Source of the DNA: Pseudoalteromonas phenolica
GTDB taxonomy: Bacteria > Pseudomonadota > Gammaproteobacteria > Enterobacterales > Alteromonadaceae
Assembly (NCBI RefSeq): GCF_005886345.1
Contig: NZ_PNEC01000016.1
Coordinates: 53,385-117,384, forward strand
Direction: 5' to 3'
Length of the DNA: 64,000 bases
The translations under genes and the position numbers were made by a program. Positions 46,521 through 55,385 of this stretch are shown here, in pieces. How positions within the stretch are numbered: the stretch's first letter is position 1; each line of letters opens with the position of its first letter. Under the pieces are notes generated by a model. It saw only the letters and a list, made by a program, of their open reading frames with translations, was not told the DNA's origin and searched no databases.

Positions 46521-47648
46521 ATGACAGCAAAAACACAAAAAAAACGATTAGCATCTTTAGATGCACTCCGAGGCATGGACATGTTTTGGATTCTAGGCGG
46601 ACAGGGTATTTTTGCTGCCTTATTTGTTTTAACTGGCTGGCAGGGGTGGAAAGCGTTTGAAGCACACACAGTCCATAGCCCATGGCATGGCTTTACTTTT
46701 TACGATTTAATATTCCCGCTATTTATCTTTTTATCTGGTGTTGCTATGGGTCTGGCACCTAAGCGTATCGATCACCTTCCTTTTAACGAAAGGCGCCCAT
46801 TATACAACAAAGCAATCAAACGACTGTTTTTACTTATGGCGTTTGGTGTTTTGTATAACCATGGCTGGGGTACAGGTGCACCATTTGCATTTGAAGAAGT
46901 ACGTTATGCCAGTGTGCTAGGGCGAATTGCTATTGCTTGGTTCTTCTGTGCTTTATTAGTTTGGCATTTTAGCTTACGTGTTTTAGCTTATTCAGGCGTT
47001 GGTATTCTAATTTTCTACTGGGTACTACTTTGCTTTATACCTGTGCCGGGTGGTGTCGCAGGTGACTTATCTGCGGCAGGTAGTTGGAATGCATGGTTCG
47101 ATAAACACCTTTTACCTGGCATTTCATATCAAAATCGTGTAGTTGACCCTGAGGGTATTTTGTCGAGTTTACCTGCGATTGTGAATGCAATTGCAGGTGT
47201 ATTTGCAGGTCAACTGATTGCTAAAGCTAATGAGCGCGGTGAATGGAAAACCTGTGGCATTTTATTCGGTGCAGGTATTGTAAGTTTAGTGCTTGGTTGG
47301 ACATGGGACTTACACTTCCCAGTTAATAAAGAGCTCTGGACCAGTTCATTTGTATTGGTAACAGTAGGGTGGAGTGCGATTTTACTTGCTGTTTTCTACG
47401 CAGTAGTAGACATTTTAAATGGTCAAAAGCTGGCTTACCCGTTTGTAATTATTGGTGCGAACTCAATCATTATCTACCTAGCGTCATCTTTAGTCGATTG
47501 GGAATACATTAGCCGAAGTGTGTTCGGTGGTGTGGTGAACGCAGCCCCAAGTGAATGGCAGCCCATATTGGCGGTCACTGCGTTGATGGCGGTGCAAATG
47601 CTAGTGCTGCACTGGATGTACCGTCGTAAGATCTTTGTCAGCGTTTAA
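46521..47648 (+). CDS. nagX: NagX-like membrane acyltransferase/transporter (DUF5009)
   Basis: Integral membrane protein of 375 residues with about 10-11 hydrophobic segments. It opens RLASLDALRGMDMFWI, the start of the heparan-alpha-glucosaminide N-acetyltransferase-like family, with HSPWHGFTFYDLIFPLFIFLSG carrying the conserved His. NagX is a frequent member of GlcNAc loci and is believed to be an inner-membrane amino-sugar acetyltransferase or an uptake component; the role here is inferred. It is 66 bases after nagA beyond a terminator. Confidence 0.85.
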   Translation: MTAKTQKKRLASLDALRGMDMFWILGGQGIFAALFVLTGWQGWKAFEAHTVHSPWHGFTFYDLIFPLFIFLSGVAMGLAPKRIDHLPFNERRPLYNKAIKRLFLLMAFGVLYNHGWGTGAPFAFEEVRYASVLGRIAIAWFFCALLVWHFSLRVLAYSGVGILIFYWVLLCFIPVPGGVAGDLSAAGSWNAWFDKHLLPGISYQNRVVDPEGILSSLPAIVNAIAGVFAGQLIAKANERGEWKTCGILFGAGIVSLVLGWTWDLHFPVNKELWTSSFVLVTVGWSAILLAVFYAVVDILNGQKLAYPFVIIGANSIIIYLASSLVDWEYISRSVFGGVVNAAPSEWQPILAVTALMAVQMLVLHWMYRRKIFVSV

Positions 47649-47675
47649 TTTCAAACCTTGATTATTTACTTATGC

Positions 47676-47703
47676 AAAAGGCTCATATTAATGAGCCTTT
47701 TTG
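47676..47703 (+). terminator. Rho-independent terminator after nagX
   Basis: AAAGGCTCAT and ATGAGCCTTT arms with a four-base loop, followed by T residues. Confidence 0.85.
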
Positions 47704-47763
47704 TTATAAAAAACCCAAAGTTTTTTTTCACTTTTACTTTACAAACGCTCAATTAATGATAAT

Positions 47764-47781
47764 AATGACAGCGTTGTCATA
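47764..47781. promoter_or_regulatory. NagR operator before nagB
   Basis: AATGACAGCGTTGTCATA: the same half-sites around GCGT as the nagK site, 116 bases upstream of nagB. Confidence 0.8.
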
Positions 47782-47896
47782 ATGGTACAGCCTAATAAGA
47801 TTATCCCGATTAGGTTTTGATCTGGCGCTTATTTTGATTGCACGCTAAGTAAGCCCAGATCCCATTTTTTCTTTTCTTCTACAACGAGCCAAAACC

Positions 47897-48694
47897 ATGC
47901 AAATAGTAATCTTAAACGACGCCAATGAAGTTGCAGCTTATGGCGCAGATATCTTTACAAAACAACTACAAAAGAAAGCAGAGTCTGTGTTAGGTTTAGC
48001 GACCGGTTCAACACCAGTAGCGCTTTACCAAGAACTAATTCGTCGTAACGAAGCAGGTGAAATTAGCTTTAAAGATGCGACAACATTCAACTTAGACGAA
48101 TACTTAGGTCTAGATGGTTCACACCCACAAAGCTACCGTTATTTTATGAACGAGCAGTTGTTCAACCATGTAGACATCGACAAAGATAAAACCCATGTAC
48201 CACCTGGTGATGCGAAAAACCCAATCACTGCATGTCAAGAATATGAAGGTCACATTGTTGCGGCAGGCGGTATTGATGTTCAACTATTGGGCATTGGTCG
48301 TAACGGTCACATTGGTTTCAACGAGCCGTCTTCAGGCTTAACTTCACGTACACGTGTTAAAACATTAACCAAAGCAACCATTGATGATAATGCGCGTTTC
48401 TTCAAAGAAGACGAATACCAACCGCATTTATCTATAACTATGGGTATCGGTACTATTCTTGATGCCAAAAAAGTGGTGTTACTGGCAACGGGTGAAAACA
48501 AAGCTGAAGCGGTTCATGCAATGATTGAAGGCCCGTTAACGGCAGCTTGCCCAGCATCTGCACTACAAATGCACCGTGATGCGGTTATCGTGATTGATAA
48601 GGCTGCAGCAAGCAAGTTAAAAGACATTGAGTTTTATCAGCACATCGAAGCTGAAAACCAAAAGCTTCAGGCCTACTTAGCCTCTTTGTCCTAA
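47897..48694 (+). CDS. nagB: Glucosamine-6-phosphate deaminase
   Basis: Converts glucosamine-6-P to fructose-6-P and ammonia. 265 residues. Landmarks are [34 protein letters not shown] and [15 protein letters not shown] (catalytic His/Asp/Glu), [19 protein letters not shown]. It stands alone under its own NagR-type operator instead of being fused into the nagKA operon. Confidence 0.95.
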   Translation: MQIVILNDANEVAAYGADIFTKQLQKKAESVLGLATGSTPVALYQELIRRNEAGEISFKDATTFNLDEYLGLDGSHPQSYRYFMNEQLFNHVDIDKDKTHVPPGDAKNPITACQEYEGHIVAAGGIDVQLLGIGRNGHIGFNEPSSGLTSRTRVKTLTKATIDDNARFFKEDEYQPHLSITMGIGTILDAKKVVLLATGENKAEAVHAMIEGPLTAACPASALQMHRDAVIVIDKAAASKLKDIEFYQHIEAENQKLQAYLASLS

Positions 48695-48701
48695 GGACCT
48701 G

Positions 48702-48980
48702 TTGATCTTTCAAGTTCGTTTTTACAGCAGTTTGATTGGTATTTATACACGGCAGAGCCTGCGTAGCATGGTTTTTCCATGTAAGTCAGGCGATAACACA
48801 GTAGAAATGCCAATCAAGCGCTGCCAAATTGGCTCTTCTGAGCAAACTTTTCTCATTGTTACTCAATTTTTACTTAGCCCACTAGGTATAAAACTGAGTG
48901 CCGCGATAAAAGCCCGCTCAGAAAGAGTAAAACTCGAACAGCAAAGAGTAACAGGCCCTTTACGCAACTACATGTTATAA
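48702..48980 (+). CDS. Short hypothetical reading frame after nagB
   Basis: A 92-codon frame opening at TTG only 7 bases after nagB, with AAGGA overlapping the nagB stop, and ending at a terminator. It contains a moderately hydrophobic centre (TFLIVTQFLLSPLGIKL) and a basic helix (RSERVKLEQQRVTGPLRNYML). No family recognised; it could be a small coupled gene or merely a 3' untranslated region. Confidence 0.35.
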   Translation: MIFQVRFYSSLIGIYTRQSLRSMVFPCKSGDNTVEMPIKRCQIGSSEQTFLIVTQFLLSPLGIKLSAAIKARSERVKLEQQRVTGPLRNYML

Positions 48981-49003
48981 AAGCCCGTTAGGGCTTTTTT
49001 TTT
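48979..49003 (+). terminator. Rho-independent terminator after nagB unit
   Basis: AAGCCC, loop GTTA, GGGCTT, then T9. Confidence 0.9.
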
Positions 49004-49080
49004 GCAAATTTTACGGCTTATTTATTTAGCTTAGAGTGTCTGTGTGTTAGCTTAGGCTCAAATCACGCAAAGGAGTGAAT

Positions 49081-50001
49081 ATGCTTCATTACACGCAGAT
49101 GAGTTTAGACAGAGCGTCGCAGCAACGCAAAGACAGCAACTGGCTAAACACGCAAAAAACGACCAACAGCCGATGGCTTTTAATCCACCAAGATAAAAAC
49201 TTATTTAGCGCTGATTTACAAAAGCTTCAGTTATTACTTTGGTCGTCAGTAGCACACTTAAATACCGATGATGCCGTGTATATTGGTCATCAAGACGAAA
49301 TACATTACTTTGTGTTAGATGTGTCGAAGATATGCTCAGATGAAGTGAATGATTTATCAGCGGGTGGTACATTTGAAGATATGCGTAAAGTCGGGCCAAA
49401 ACTAAATGGTTTTGAAGCATCTATCGGTGTACTTGCAAGGGGTATGTGCTATTGGCATAAAACCCATGTTTTTTGTGGCCGTTGTGGCACAGCAAATAAG
49501 CCTTATGAAGGCGGTCATGCTCGTCGTTGCCAAAATGATGAGTGTCGTCATATTACCTTCCCGCGAACTGATCCGGCGGTGATCATGTTAGTGACTCATA
49601 CTTTTGACGATGGTATTGAGCGTTGTTTAATGGGTCGTCAAGAAAGCTGGCCAGAAGGCGTGTATTCAACGCTTGCAGGTTTTGTCGACCCGGGGGAATC
49701 ACTGGAGCAAGCGGTACTGCGTGAAGTAGAAGAAGAGTCGGGTATTATCGCAGATGATGCGCAATATATTGCATCACAGCCATGGCCTTTTCCGTCGTCA
49801 TTAATGCTGGGCTTTATAGCTAAAGCGAAAACCACAGAGATCTCAGTGGAACAAGATGAACTACAAGATGCTAAGTGGTTCTCAAGAGCAGAATTAAATA
49901 CATTCGCAGAGTGGGGCGATGATACGCCTGGGCTTAAACTTACCCGAAGAGACTCTATTTCACGTTATTTAGTTGAATATTGGCGTGCACTCGGCGAATA
50001 G
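49081..50001 (+). CDS. nudC: NADH pyrophosphatase / deNADding enzyme NudC
   Basis: A Nudix hydrolase of 306 residues that cleaves NADH and removes NAD caps from RNA. The N-terminal domain (about 1-130) is followed by a four-Cys zinc ribbon (FCGRCG ... CQNDEC), the Nudix box (GFVDPGESLEQAVLREVEEESGI) and the NudC-specific SQPWPFPSS. I use ATG 49081 since AAGGAG fits it; an in-frame GTG two codons earlier is possible. Single gene. Confidence 0.92.
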   Translation: MLHYTQMSLDRASQQRKDSNWLNTQKTTNSRWLLIHQDKNLFSADLQKLQLLLWSSVAHLNTDDAVYIGHQDEIHYFVLDVSKICSDEVNDLSAGGTFEDMRKVGPKLNGFEASIGVLARGMCYWHKTHVFCGRCGTANKPYEGGHARRCQNDECRHITFPRTDPAVIMLVTHTFDDGIERCLMGRQESWPEGVYSTLAGFVDPGESLEQAVLREVEEESGIIADDAQYIASQPWPFPSSLMLGFIAKAKTTEISVEQDELQDAKWFSRAELNTFAEWGDDTPGLKLTRRDSISRYLVEYWRALGE

Positions 50002-50029
50002 AATAAGTTAAAAATACCAAGGTTTAACA

Positions 50030-51199
50030 ATGAAACAGAACACAAAGATTGTCAGTGCTGGCAGAAAAAAACAATATACTCAAGGGGTAGTAAACCCTGT
50101 TGTGCAACGTGCTTCAACAGTCGTATTTGATACCGTTGAAGAAATGCAAACTGCCATCAAAGAGCGTGCTGATCGCACCTTATTTTATGGTCGTCGTGGT
50201 ACAAACACCCACTATGCGCTTCAAGATGCCATTACCGAGCTTGAAAATGGTGCTGGGTGTGCACTTTATCCATCTGGCGCCGCGGCCATCAGTCAATCAT
50301 TATTGTCTTTTTTAAAGTCAGGCGACCACTTATTAATGGTTGATAATGCATATGAGCCGACACGTGATCTATGCGACAAGATTTTAGTTGGCCTTGGGAT
50401 CACGACTACGTATTATGACCCAACAATTGGTGCTGGCATCGAAGCCCTTATTCAAGAAAACACCAAAGTGATTTTCTTGGAATCTCCGGGTTCAATCACC
50501 ATGGAAATTCAAGATGTGCCTGCACTTGTTGAGGTTGCGAAAAAGCATAACATCATCACAATGCTAGACAATACCTATGGAAATGGCTGGCATTTTAGAC
50601 CGCTTGATTTTGGCGTTGATGTCAGTATTCAAGCGGCAACCAAGTACATTGTTGGTCACTCAGATGTGATGATGGGCGTTGCGGTTGCAAACGAAACGCA
50701 TTGGCCAACATTGCGTGAGCATTCTTACTTATTAGGTCAATGTACGTCTGCTGATGATGCTTACCTAGCATTACGTGGCCTTCGTACTATGCCTGTGCGT
50801 TTGGCCCAGCACGAAAAAGCGGCTATACAAGTCGCAGAGTGGTTGTCTGAACATGAACTTGTTGATCATGTACGCCACCCAGCATTTGAAACTTGCCCGG
50901 GGCATGAATTCTTCAAGCGCGATTTTGATGGCAGTAATGGTTTATTCTCGTTCGTTATGAAAGAGGGCAATCTAAAATCAATCAATGCATTTTTAGATGC
51001 GCTGCACCATTTCAAAATGGGCTTCTCATGGGGAGGCTACGAAAGTCTAGTTACTGCCAATAAAACCATGGCAAAGCTGCGCTCAACAACAGGGTGGGAG
51101 TATGGTCCTATTATTCGTCTGCACATAGGCCTAGAAGATGTTGAAGACTTAATCGCAGATTTAGAGCAAGCGCTTAGGGTGTATAAAGAGAATTTGTAA
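50030..51199 (+). CDS. metC: Cystathionine beta-lyase
   Basis: PLP-dependent Cys/Met-metabolism enzyme of 389 residues that cleaves cystathionine to homocysteine, pyruvate and ammonia. It opens TKIVSAGRKKQYTQGVVNPVVQRAST. The PLP phosphate site has LFYGRRGTNTH, the ring stack YEPTRD, PLP Asp in MLDNTYG, and PLP lysine in SIQAATKYIVGHSD. The SWGGYESL segment is typical of MetC over MetB. Terminator follows. Confidence 0.92.
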   Translation: MKQNTKIVSAGRKKQYTQGVVNPVVQRASTVVFDTVEEMQTAIKERADRTLFYGRRGTNTHYALQDAITELENGAGCALYPSGAAAISQSLLSFLKSGDHLLMVDNAYEPTRDLCDKILVGLGITTTYYDPTIGAGIEALIQENTKVIFLESPGSITMEIQDVPALVEVAKKHNIITMLDNTYGNGWHFRPLDFGVDVSIQAATKYIVGHSDVMMGVAVANETHWPTLREHSYLLGQCTSADDAYLALRGLRTMPVRLAQHEKAAIQVAEWLSEHELVDHVRHPAFETCPGHEFFKRDFDGSNGLFSFVMKEGNLKSINAFLDALHHFKMGFSWGGYESLVTANKTMAKLRSTTGWEYGPIIRLHIGLEDVEDLIADLEQALRVYKENL

Positions 51200-51230
51200 G
51201 GTTCGATTAGTAAATTGAAACAGATGTATG

Positions 51231-51257
51231 AAAACGCGACTTAATGTCGCGTTTTTG
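51231..51257 (+). terminator. Rho-independent terminator after metC
   Basis: AAACGCGAC, loop TTAAT, GTCGCGTTTTTG. Confidence 0.88.
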
Positions 51258-51302
51258 TGTTTTGTTTAGATCGCGCAACTTTTATTTTCGAACAGAATAA
51301 AC

Positions 51303-52451
51303 TCATAAGACCAATCTGCCCGAGCCTATTAATCCCATCACTAAACCAAAGCCGCCGCTGGCAAACCCAAGCACCAGACCAATTCGGCCAAAAAGCTTTT
51401 GCCATTTAGGGCGACATAAAAATGGCTTATCTGCCACTTCACTTTCAGTCATGTGTTGCTGGTCTATGTTAATGATATTTTGAGCTTGGAAAATCTGTAC
51501 GCCAAGTGTCAATGCAAATGCTGAATAAGCGAGCGTTGGCATGATCCACCCCGAGCTAAATGAGTAACTCATAACGAATAGCACCCCAAATACAAACGTG
51601 GTGATTAACATTCTGGTTCTCATAACTTTAAGTATTGCTTTTGTCTGCTCAGTCTTTGCATACTTAATTGGCAATTTCATGCTGTAAAACACCACGAGCA
51701 TAGCTGCGAATGCGCCGATAAAAGCACCACCAAGCACAGCAAAAAGTTTAAATATTGGTGAGCTATACGTTGTATTGCTGACCAGTGTTGCCGCAGCAAC
51801 GGGTGCACTTGGGGCGACCAAGCCTAAAGCAACAGCTGGGGTAATCGTCGAAATTGCCAATGTACCAAAGCGATTTAAATATTGAGACTTAAGCTTCTTT
51901 CGGCTTCTTGATAACTGCTGACGTACTTTTTCCTCAGAGATATCTAATAATGCAGCGACTTGCTTGTTCGATTGTTCTTCTCGATAGTATAAGATTAAAA
52001 TCTCACGGCTCTCTTCTGGTAAAGCTGAAACAAGTTGATTCATCAGCATTACTTGTTCATCTTTTAATAAATCACTATCAGGACAATCATGGTGAGCAAG
52101 TAACTGCTCAAGTGATTGCTCGAGTGACTCATCATTGTCAGATACTAAATTCGACTTTTCTCGCAATACGTTTAAAGCTTTATAACGAGCAGTTTGGCGA
52201 AGCCAAGGTAAAAAGCTGTGATCGTTTTTTAACTTATCGAGGTTTTGCCATGCATTGATAAATACTTGTTGCGCTACATCTTCACTCGCATGCACGTCCT
52301 TCGTGATAGCGAGCGCAATGCTGCAAATGAGTTGTCGACATGCTTTGTGAAGTGCTTCAAAGGCATTTACATCACCTTTTCGTGCATGCGACACATATAA
52401 AGCAATACTGGCACTGTCTTTTATGTCTAGTTTATACGCTAATGTATTCAT
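51303..52451 (-). CDS. ECF-type sigma factor with a membrane-embedded C-terminal tail
   Basis: A protein of 382 residues. The N-terminal half is an ordinary ECF sigma: region 2 (RKGDVNAFEALHKACRQLICSIAL; DVAQQVFINAWQNLDKL) and region 4 (ALPEESREILILYYREEQSNKQVAALLDISEEKVRQQLSRSRKKLKSQ). A typical ECF sigma would end near residue 195; here about 190 more residues add four to five hydrophobic segments (FKLFAVLGGAFIGAFAAMLVV, LITTFVFGVLFVMSY, FGLVMGLIGSG). It overlaps the upstream hydrolase by 4 bases. A membrane-tethered sigma, held or released by the tail, is a reasonable inference. Confidence 0.8.
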   Translation of the reverse strand: MNTLAYKLDIKDSASIALYVSHARKGDVNAFEALHKACRQLICSIALAITKDVHASEDVAQQVFINAWQNLDKLKNDHSFLPWLRQTARYKALNVLREKSNLVSDNDESLEQSLEQLLAHHDCPDSDLLKDEQVMLMNQLVSALPEESREILILYYREEQSNKQVAALLDISEEKVRQQLSRSRKKLKSQYLNRFGTLAISTITPAVALGLVAPSAPVAAATLVSNTTYSSPIFKLFAVLGGAFIGAFAAMLVVFYSMKLPIKYAKTEQTKAILKVMRTRMLITTFVFGVLFVMSYSFSSGWIMPTLAYSAFALTLGVQIFQAQNIINIDQQHMTESEVADKPFLCRPKWQKLFGRIGLVLGFASGGFGLVMGLIGSGRLVL

Positions 52452-53398
52452 GATTTATCCTTAATGAATGCCGTAATTTGGTTATTTAGCCATTTAGGAT
52501 CATCATACATAATAAAGTGGCGAGAAGTTGTATTCATTTTGACTACAGCGTTAGGTAAATTTGCCACTTGCCCTTTATAAAGTTGTTCAACGCCTTGTTT
52601 ACGCGAGTTATCGTTAAATCCACCAGATGCACCCAGAATAAGTAAGTCCGCTTTTATTTTAGCCAGTGATGGTCTTAAATCATTGCTCATTAAATAGTGC
52701 ATAGCTTTGCCAACAGTAACCGGATCAGAGCGTTCAGCCATATCAATGATGTGTTTTTGATGCATAGCCTGAGTCGCATGAATATATATACCGCGCTTAG
52801 TTTGCTCAGCTAGTTGTGTTTGAGTCATTGATTTGTGCATTAAAAGTATACGTTCAGCTTGGTTGCTAAGTGAAGCAGGTGTCGTTTGATTTGTGCCGGT
52901 AAATATCGGACCAAAATAGGGCAGGCCATCTACTGAAACGACCTTACTAACAAGCTCTGGCTTTTCTAGTGCAATCGACATAGCTAAAAAGCCTCCCAAA
53001 CTATGGCCAATAAGAATCGATTTATTGGTTACAGCACCAGAGCCCTCTGATTGACGGCTCCGCTCAGCAATAAAATCAATTAGCTCGTTTTGTAACGTGG
53101 TCATTGAAAAGTGTGTGGGTTTTTGATTATCGGCAAACCCAGTGACGGAGACTACATGTACGCGGTGTTTATCTTTAATCGCGTCTAGGGTGCTTTGCCA
53201 AACTTCGCCGTTAGACATAAGACCCGGAATAAGAATTATGTCTGCGTTACCCGCTCGGCTATTTCCGACTGTTTTAACAGTAAAGTGATTATGCGCCCAT
53301 ACTTGTGCGCTATTTAATGCTGCCGCAATCGCGATGAACAAAACAATCAATAGGCTTAATTTTATAGGTTTATTTGGTTTGATGTGTGACTTAATCAT
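52448..53398 (-). CDS. Alpha/beta hydrolase, secreted or anchored
   Basis: A protein of 316 residues with an N-terminal hydrophobic segment (LSLLIVLFIAIAAALNSAQVWA) acting as signal peptide or anchor. The hydrolase core has IILIPGLMSNGEVWQ (oxyanion), nucleophile Ser in LIGHSLGGFLAM and the late His in TSRHFIMYDDPKW. The substrate is unknown; the fold class includes esterases, lipases and lactonases. Its stop overlaps the ECF sigma start (ATGA type), so the two form a translationally coupled pair. Confidence 0.82.
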   Translation of the reverse strand: MIKSHIKPNKPIKLSLLIVLFIAIAAALNSAQVWAHNHFTVKTVGNSRAGNADIILIPGLMSNGEVWQSTLDAIKDKHRVHVVSVTGFADNQKPTHFSMTTLQNELIDFIAERSRQSEGSGAVTNKSILIGHSLGGFLAMSIALEKPELVSKVVSVDGLPYFGPIFTGTNQTTPASLSNQAERILLMHKSMTQTQLAEQTKRGIYIHATQAMHQKHIIDMAERSDPVTVGKAMHYLMSNDLRPSLAKIKADLLILGASGGFNDNSRKQGVEQLYKGQVANLPNAVVKMNTTSRHFIMYDDPKWLNNQITAFIKDKS

Positions 53399-53526
53399 AT
53401 TAGCTCCTGTTGGTTATATAACTAAGTCACCTGAGAAATCTAAAGTGTGACAACTTTTATTAAATTTATTTGTTATCCAAAGTAACAGCAATTACATTAG
53501 AATAGTTAAGTAAAAGGATTAAAGTC

Positions 53527-53997
53527 ATGACTCCTGCGATTTTACTCGCCAAAAAAGCCAAAATTACATTTAACGTACACGAGTATAAGCACGACCCAAA
53601 AGCGCAATCTTATGGCTTGGAGGCGGCTGAAAAGCTAGGTTTAAACCCATCCCAAGTATTTAAAACCTTAGTAGTTGAAACTGACAGCAAACAACTTGTG
53701 GTCGCGGTTTTACCCGTAAACCAACAACTGAACTTAAAGTCGTTAGCAAAAGCTGTGGGTGCAAAGAAAGCTGCCATGGCACCACAGCAATTAGTCGAGC
53801 GTTCAACTGGGTATATTTTAGGTGGCGTTAGCCCATTGGCGCAAAAGAAACGCCTTGCCACCGTGATAGATAGCTCAGCCAAAACTTTTGAAACCATTTT
53901 TGTGAGTGCAGGGCGCAGAGGCCTCGAAATTGAATTGGCGGCAGCTACTCTATGTGAATTAACGCAAGGGCAGTTTGCAGATATTCAAAGTGTGTGA
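53527..53997 (+). CDS. ybaK: Cys-tRNA(Pro) deacylase YbaK
   Basis: Aminoacyl-tRNA editing protein of 156 residues that removes cysteine from mischarged tRNA-Pro. Landmarks are AKITFNVHEYKHDP, GLNPSQVFKTLVVE with the conserved Lys, VLPVNQQLNLKSLAKAVGAKKAAMA and TGYILGGVSPLAQKKRL. Single gene. A GTAAAAGGA-type ribosome site precedes ATG. Confidence 0.93.
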   Translation: MTPAILLAKKAKITFNVHEYKHDPKAQSYGLEAAEKLGLNPSQVFKTLVVETDSKQLVVAVLPVNQQLNLKSLAKAVGAKKAAMAPQQLVERSTGYILGGVSPLAQKKRLATVIDSSAKTFETIFVSAGRRGLEIELAAATLCELTQGQFADIQSV

Positions 53998-54027
53998 CTG
54001 ATTTTTAGCAATGTAAGAGATAAATTA

Positions 54028-54055
54028 CCCATCAACTAAGATGGGCAACCTTTTC
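54028..54055 (-). terminator. Weak hairpin between ybaK and Card1-like gene
   Basis: CCCATC and GATGGG around AACTAA; T-poor on both sides. Possible shared terminator. Confidence 0.4.
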
Positions 54056-54058
54056 AAA

Positions 54059-55210
54059 TTAGGCTTGCTCTAGCCAGCTTTTTAGTTGTTCTCTTAGCTG
54101 GGCTAATTGGTTTTCACTGAAGAGTTCAATCTCTAGTTCTTTTGCGCGAAGCTGTTCGTGTGTCCTTATTCCTTTGTAACTGATCAGCGCTGCGCGTGCT
54201 TGAATACCACCGAGTAAATCGGTCAATGAATCTAATTTATAAATAACTTGATTCCCTTCGCCTTTATCGAACTTTTTAGTTTTACATTCGATTAGATGAA
54301 GTTTGTTGTTCGCCATGATGACGATATCAAGTTCATTCACTACGGTACCTTGACCAATCTTTCGCGTAATTTCTACGCCTTGTGCAATGTCTTGAATGTG
54401 TGGCACTTCTTTTTTTAAACTTAAAAGTAAGCCATAAACATATTCTTCTAGCCAGCCACCATTGGCAAAAAAACGCGCTTCTTCATTTATAAAAACTAAC
54501 CTATCATTCTTGCGACAAACAAGTTCAGCATCTTCTAAATCGTCAATCAGAGTTTGTAAATCAGCACAATTTAATTGAGATCTATTCAAAAGAGCAGATG
54601 TTAAGTGTGCATTATCACTGCTGGCAGCTAAGTAATTTAAATTGCCAAGCGCCTGACCTAGATTGTCTTGGCTAGCAGCCCATTTAGCACCAAGCTTACG
54701 ATAACGAATATCAACATTGCCTGTGTTTGCAATATTATTTATTTGGCTGTCGATAAGAGCAAAGAAATCACGAATTTTAAGTTTATCGGCTAGCTGTGTA
54801 TTTTTACGCTCTGAAGGAACCAGCCAATGTAATTCATCACTGTTAGGCTCTACCATAAAACACTCAAATTCATAGGCTCTCACAACTTCATACATGGCTA
54901 AAACATGTTGGCGATCGCCACAACTGGCATTAAATGCATATAGAGTTTTATGATTGTGAGTGACTAACGAATCTATCTCTTGATGAAAATACGAGACCAA
55001 CTCCTCTGTATTTCGAGTTTGTGGCATCACTTTAAAGTTCAAGCTGATCCCGCGCGGATTTAAAACAGCTCTAATGGCGTCAAGTTTTGCTAACTCTGTT
55101 TGTTCAACAAATACGATCACTTCATTGGAAGGAATGTGTGTATCGAGCAAAGGAGTAACAAGGTTGATAAGTTTGTTATCTAAAAAACAAATATGAATAT
55201 GATTTTGCAC
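54059..55210 (-). CDS. Card1/VC1899-like CARF-domain nuclease (DUF1887)
   Basis: A protein of 383 residues. The N-terminal about 150 residues look like a Rossmann-type CARF domain (HIHICFLDNKLINLVTPLLD; NASCGDRQHVL at 94-104 stands where activated CARF nucleases have N-x-T-G-G-T-K). A middle winged-helix-like part (about 200-250) leads to a PD-(D/E)xK nuclease: GGWLEEYVY (Glu 255/256), NELDIVIM (Asp 295), LIECKTKK (Glu 308, Lys 310). This layout is that of Card1/Can2 and Vibrio VC1899. Those with a known trigger are activated by cyclic oligoadenylates from type III CRISPR complexes, but no cas gene or repeat array is in this window. Single gene. Confidence 0.78.
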   Translation of the reverse strand: MQNHIHICFLDNKLINLVTPLLDTHIPSNEVIVFVEQTELAKLDAIRAVLNPRGISLNFKVMPQTRNTEELVSYFHQEIDSLVTHNHKTLYAFNASCGDRQHVLAMYEVVRAYEFECFMVEPNSDELHWLVPSERKNTQLADKLKIRDFFALIDSQINNIANTGNVDIRYRKLGAKWAASQDNLGQALGNLNYLAASSDNAHLTSALLNRSQLNCADLQTLIDDLEDAELVCRKNDRLVFINEEARFFANGGWLEEYVYGLLLSLKKEVPHIQDIAQGVEITRKIGQGTVVNELDIVIMANNKLHLIECKTKKFDKGEGNQVIYKLDSLTDLLGGIQARAALISYKGIRTHEQLRAKELEIELFSENQLAQLREQLKSWLEQA

Positions 55211-55340
55211 GGTGTTCCTTATAGTGCATTTATTATTGTTATCGATACGTTACCGTAAAATTTGGGCGAGGGGAAATACCAATTAGTTTTGAAAAAGTAC
55301 GCAAAAAGGTATGAAAAATTGCAAATGAGTTTAGAGTGAG

Positions 55341-55369
55341 TCAAAGAAGGAAGCGTGTCCCTTCTTTGA
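55341..55369. terminator. Perfect 10-bp hairpin after phytase
   Basis: TCAAAGAAGG and CCTTCTTTGA around a nine-base loop, without a T-run on the minus strand. Probable but atypical terminator. Confidence 0.5.
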
Positions 55370-55385
55370 TTTAGAAATTTAAAAG

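Noticed and set aside
46193..46683. Reverse-strand frames across nagA-nagX
   Set aside because: They cross the nagA terminator, lack ribosome sites and mirror two well-supported genes.
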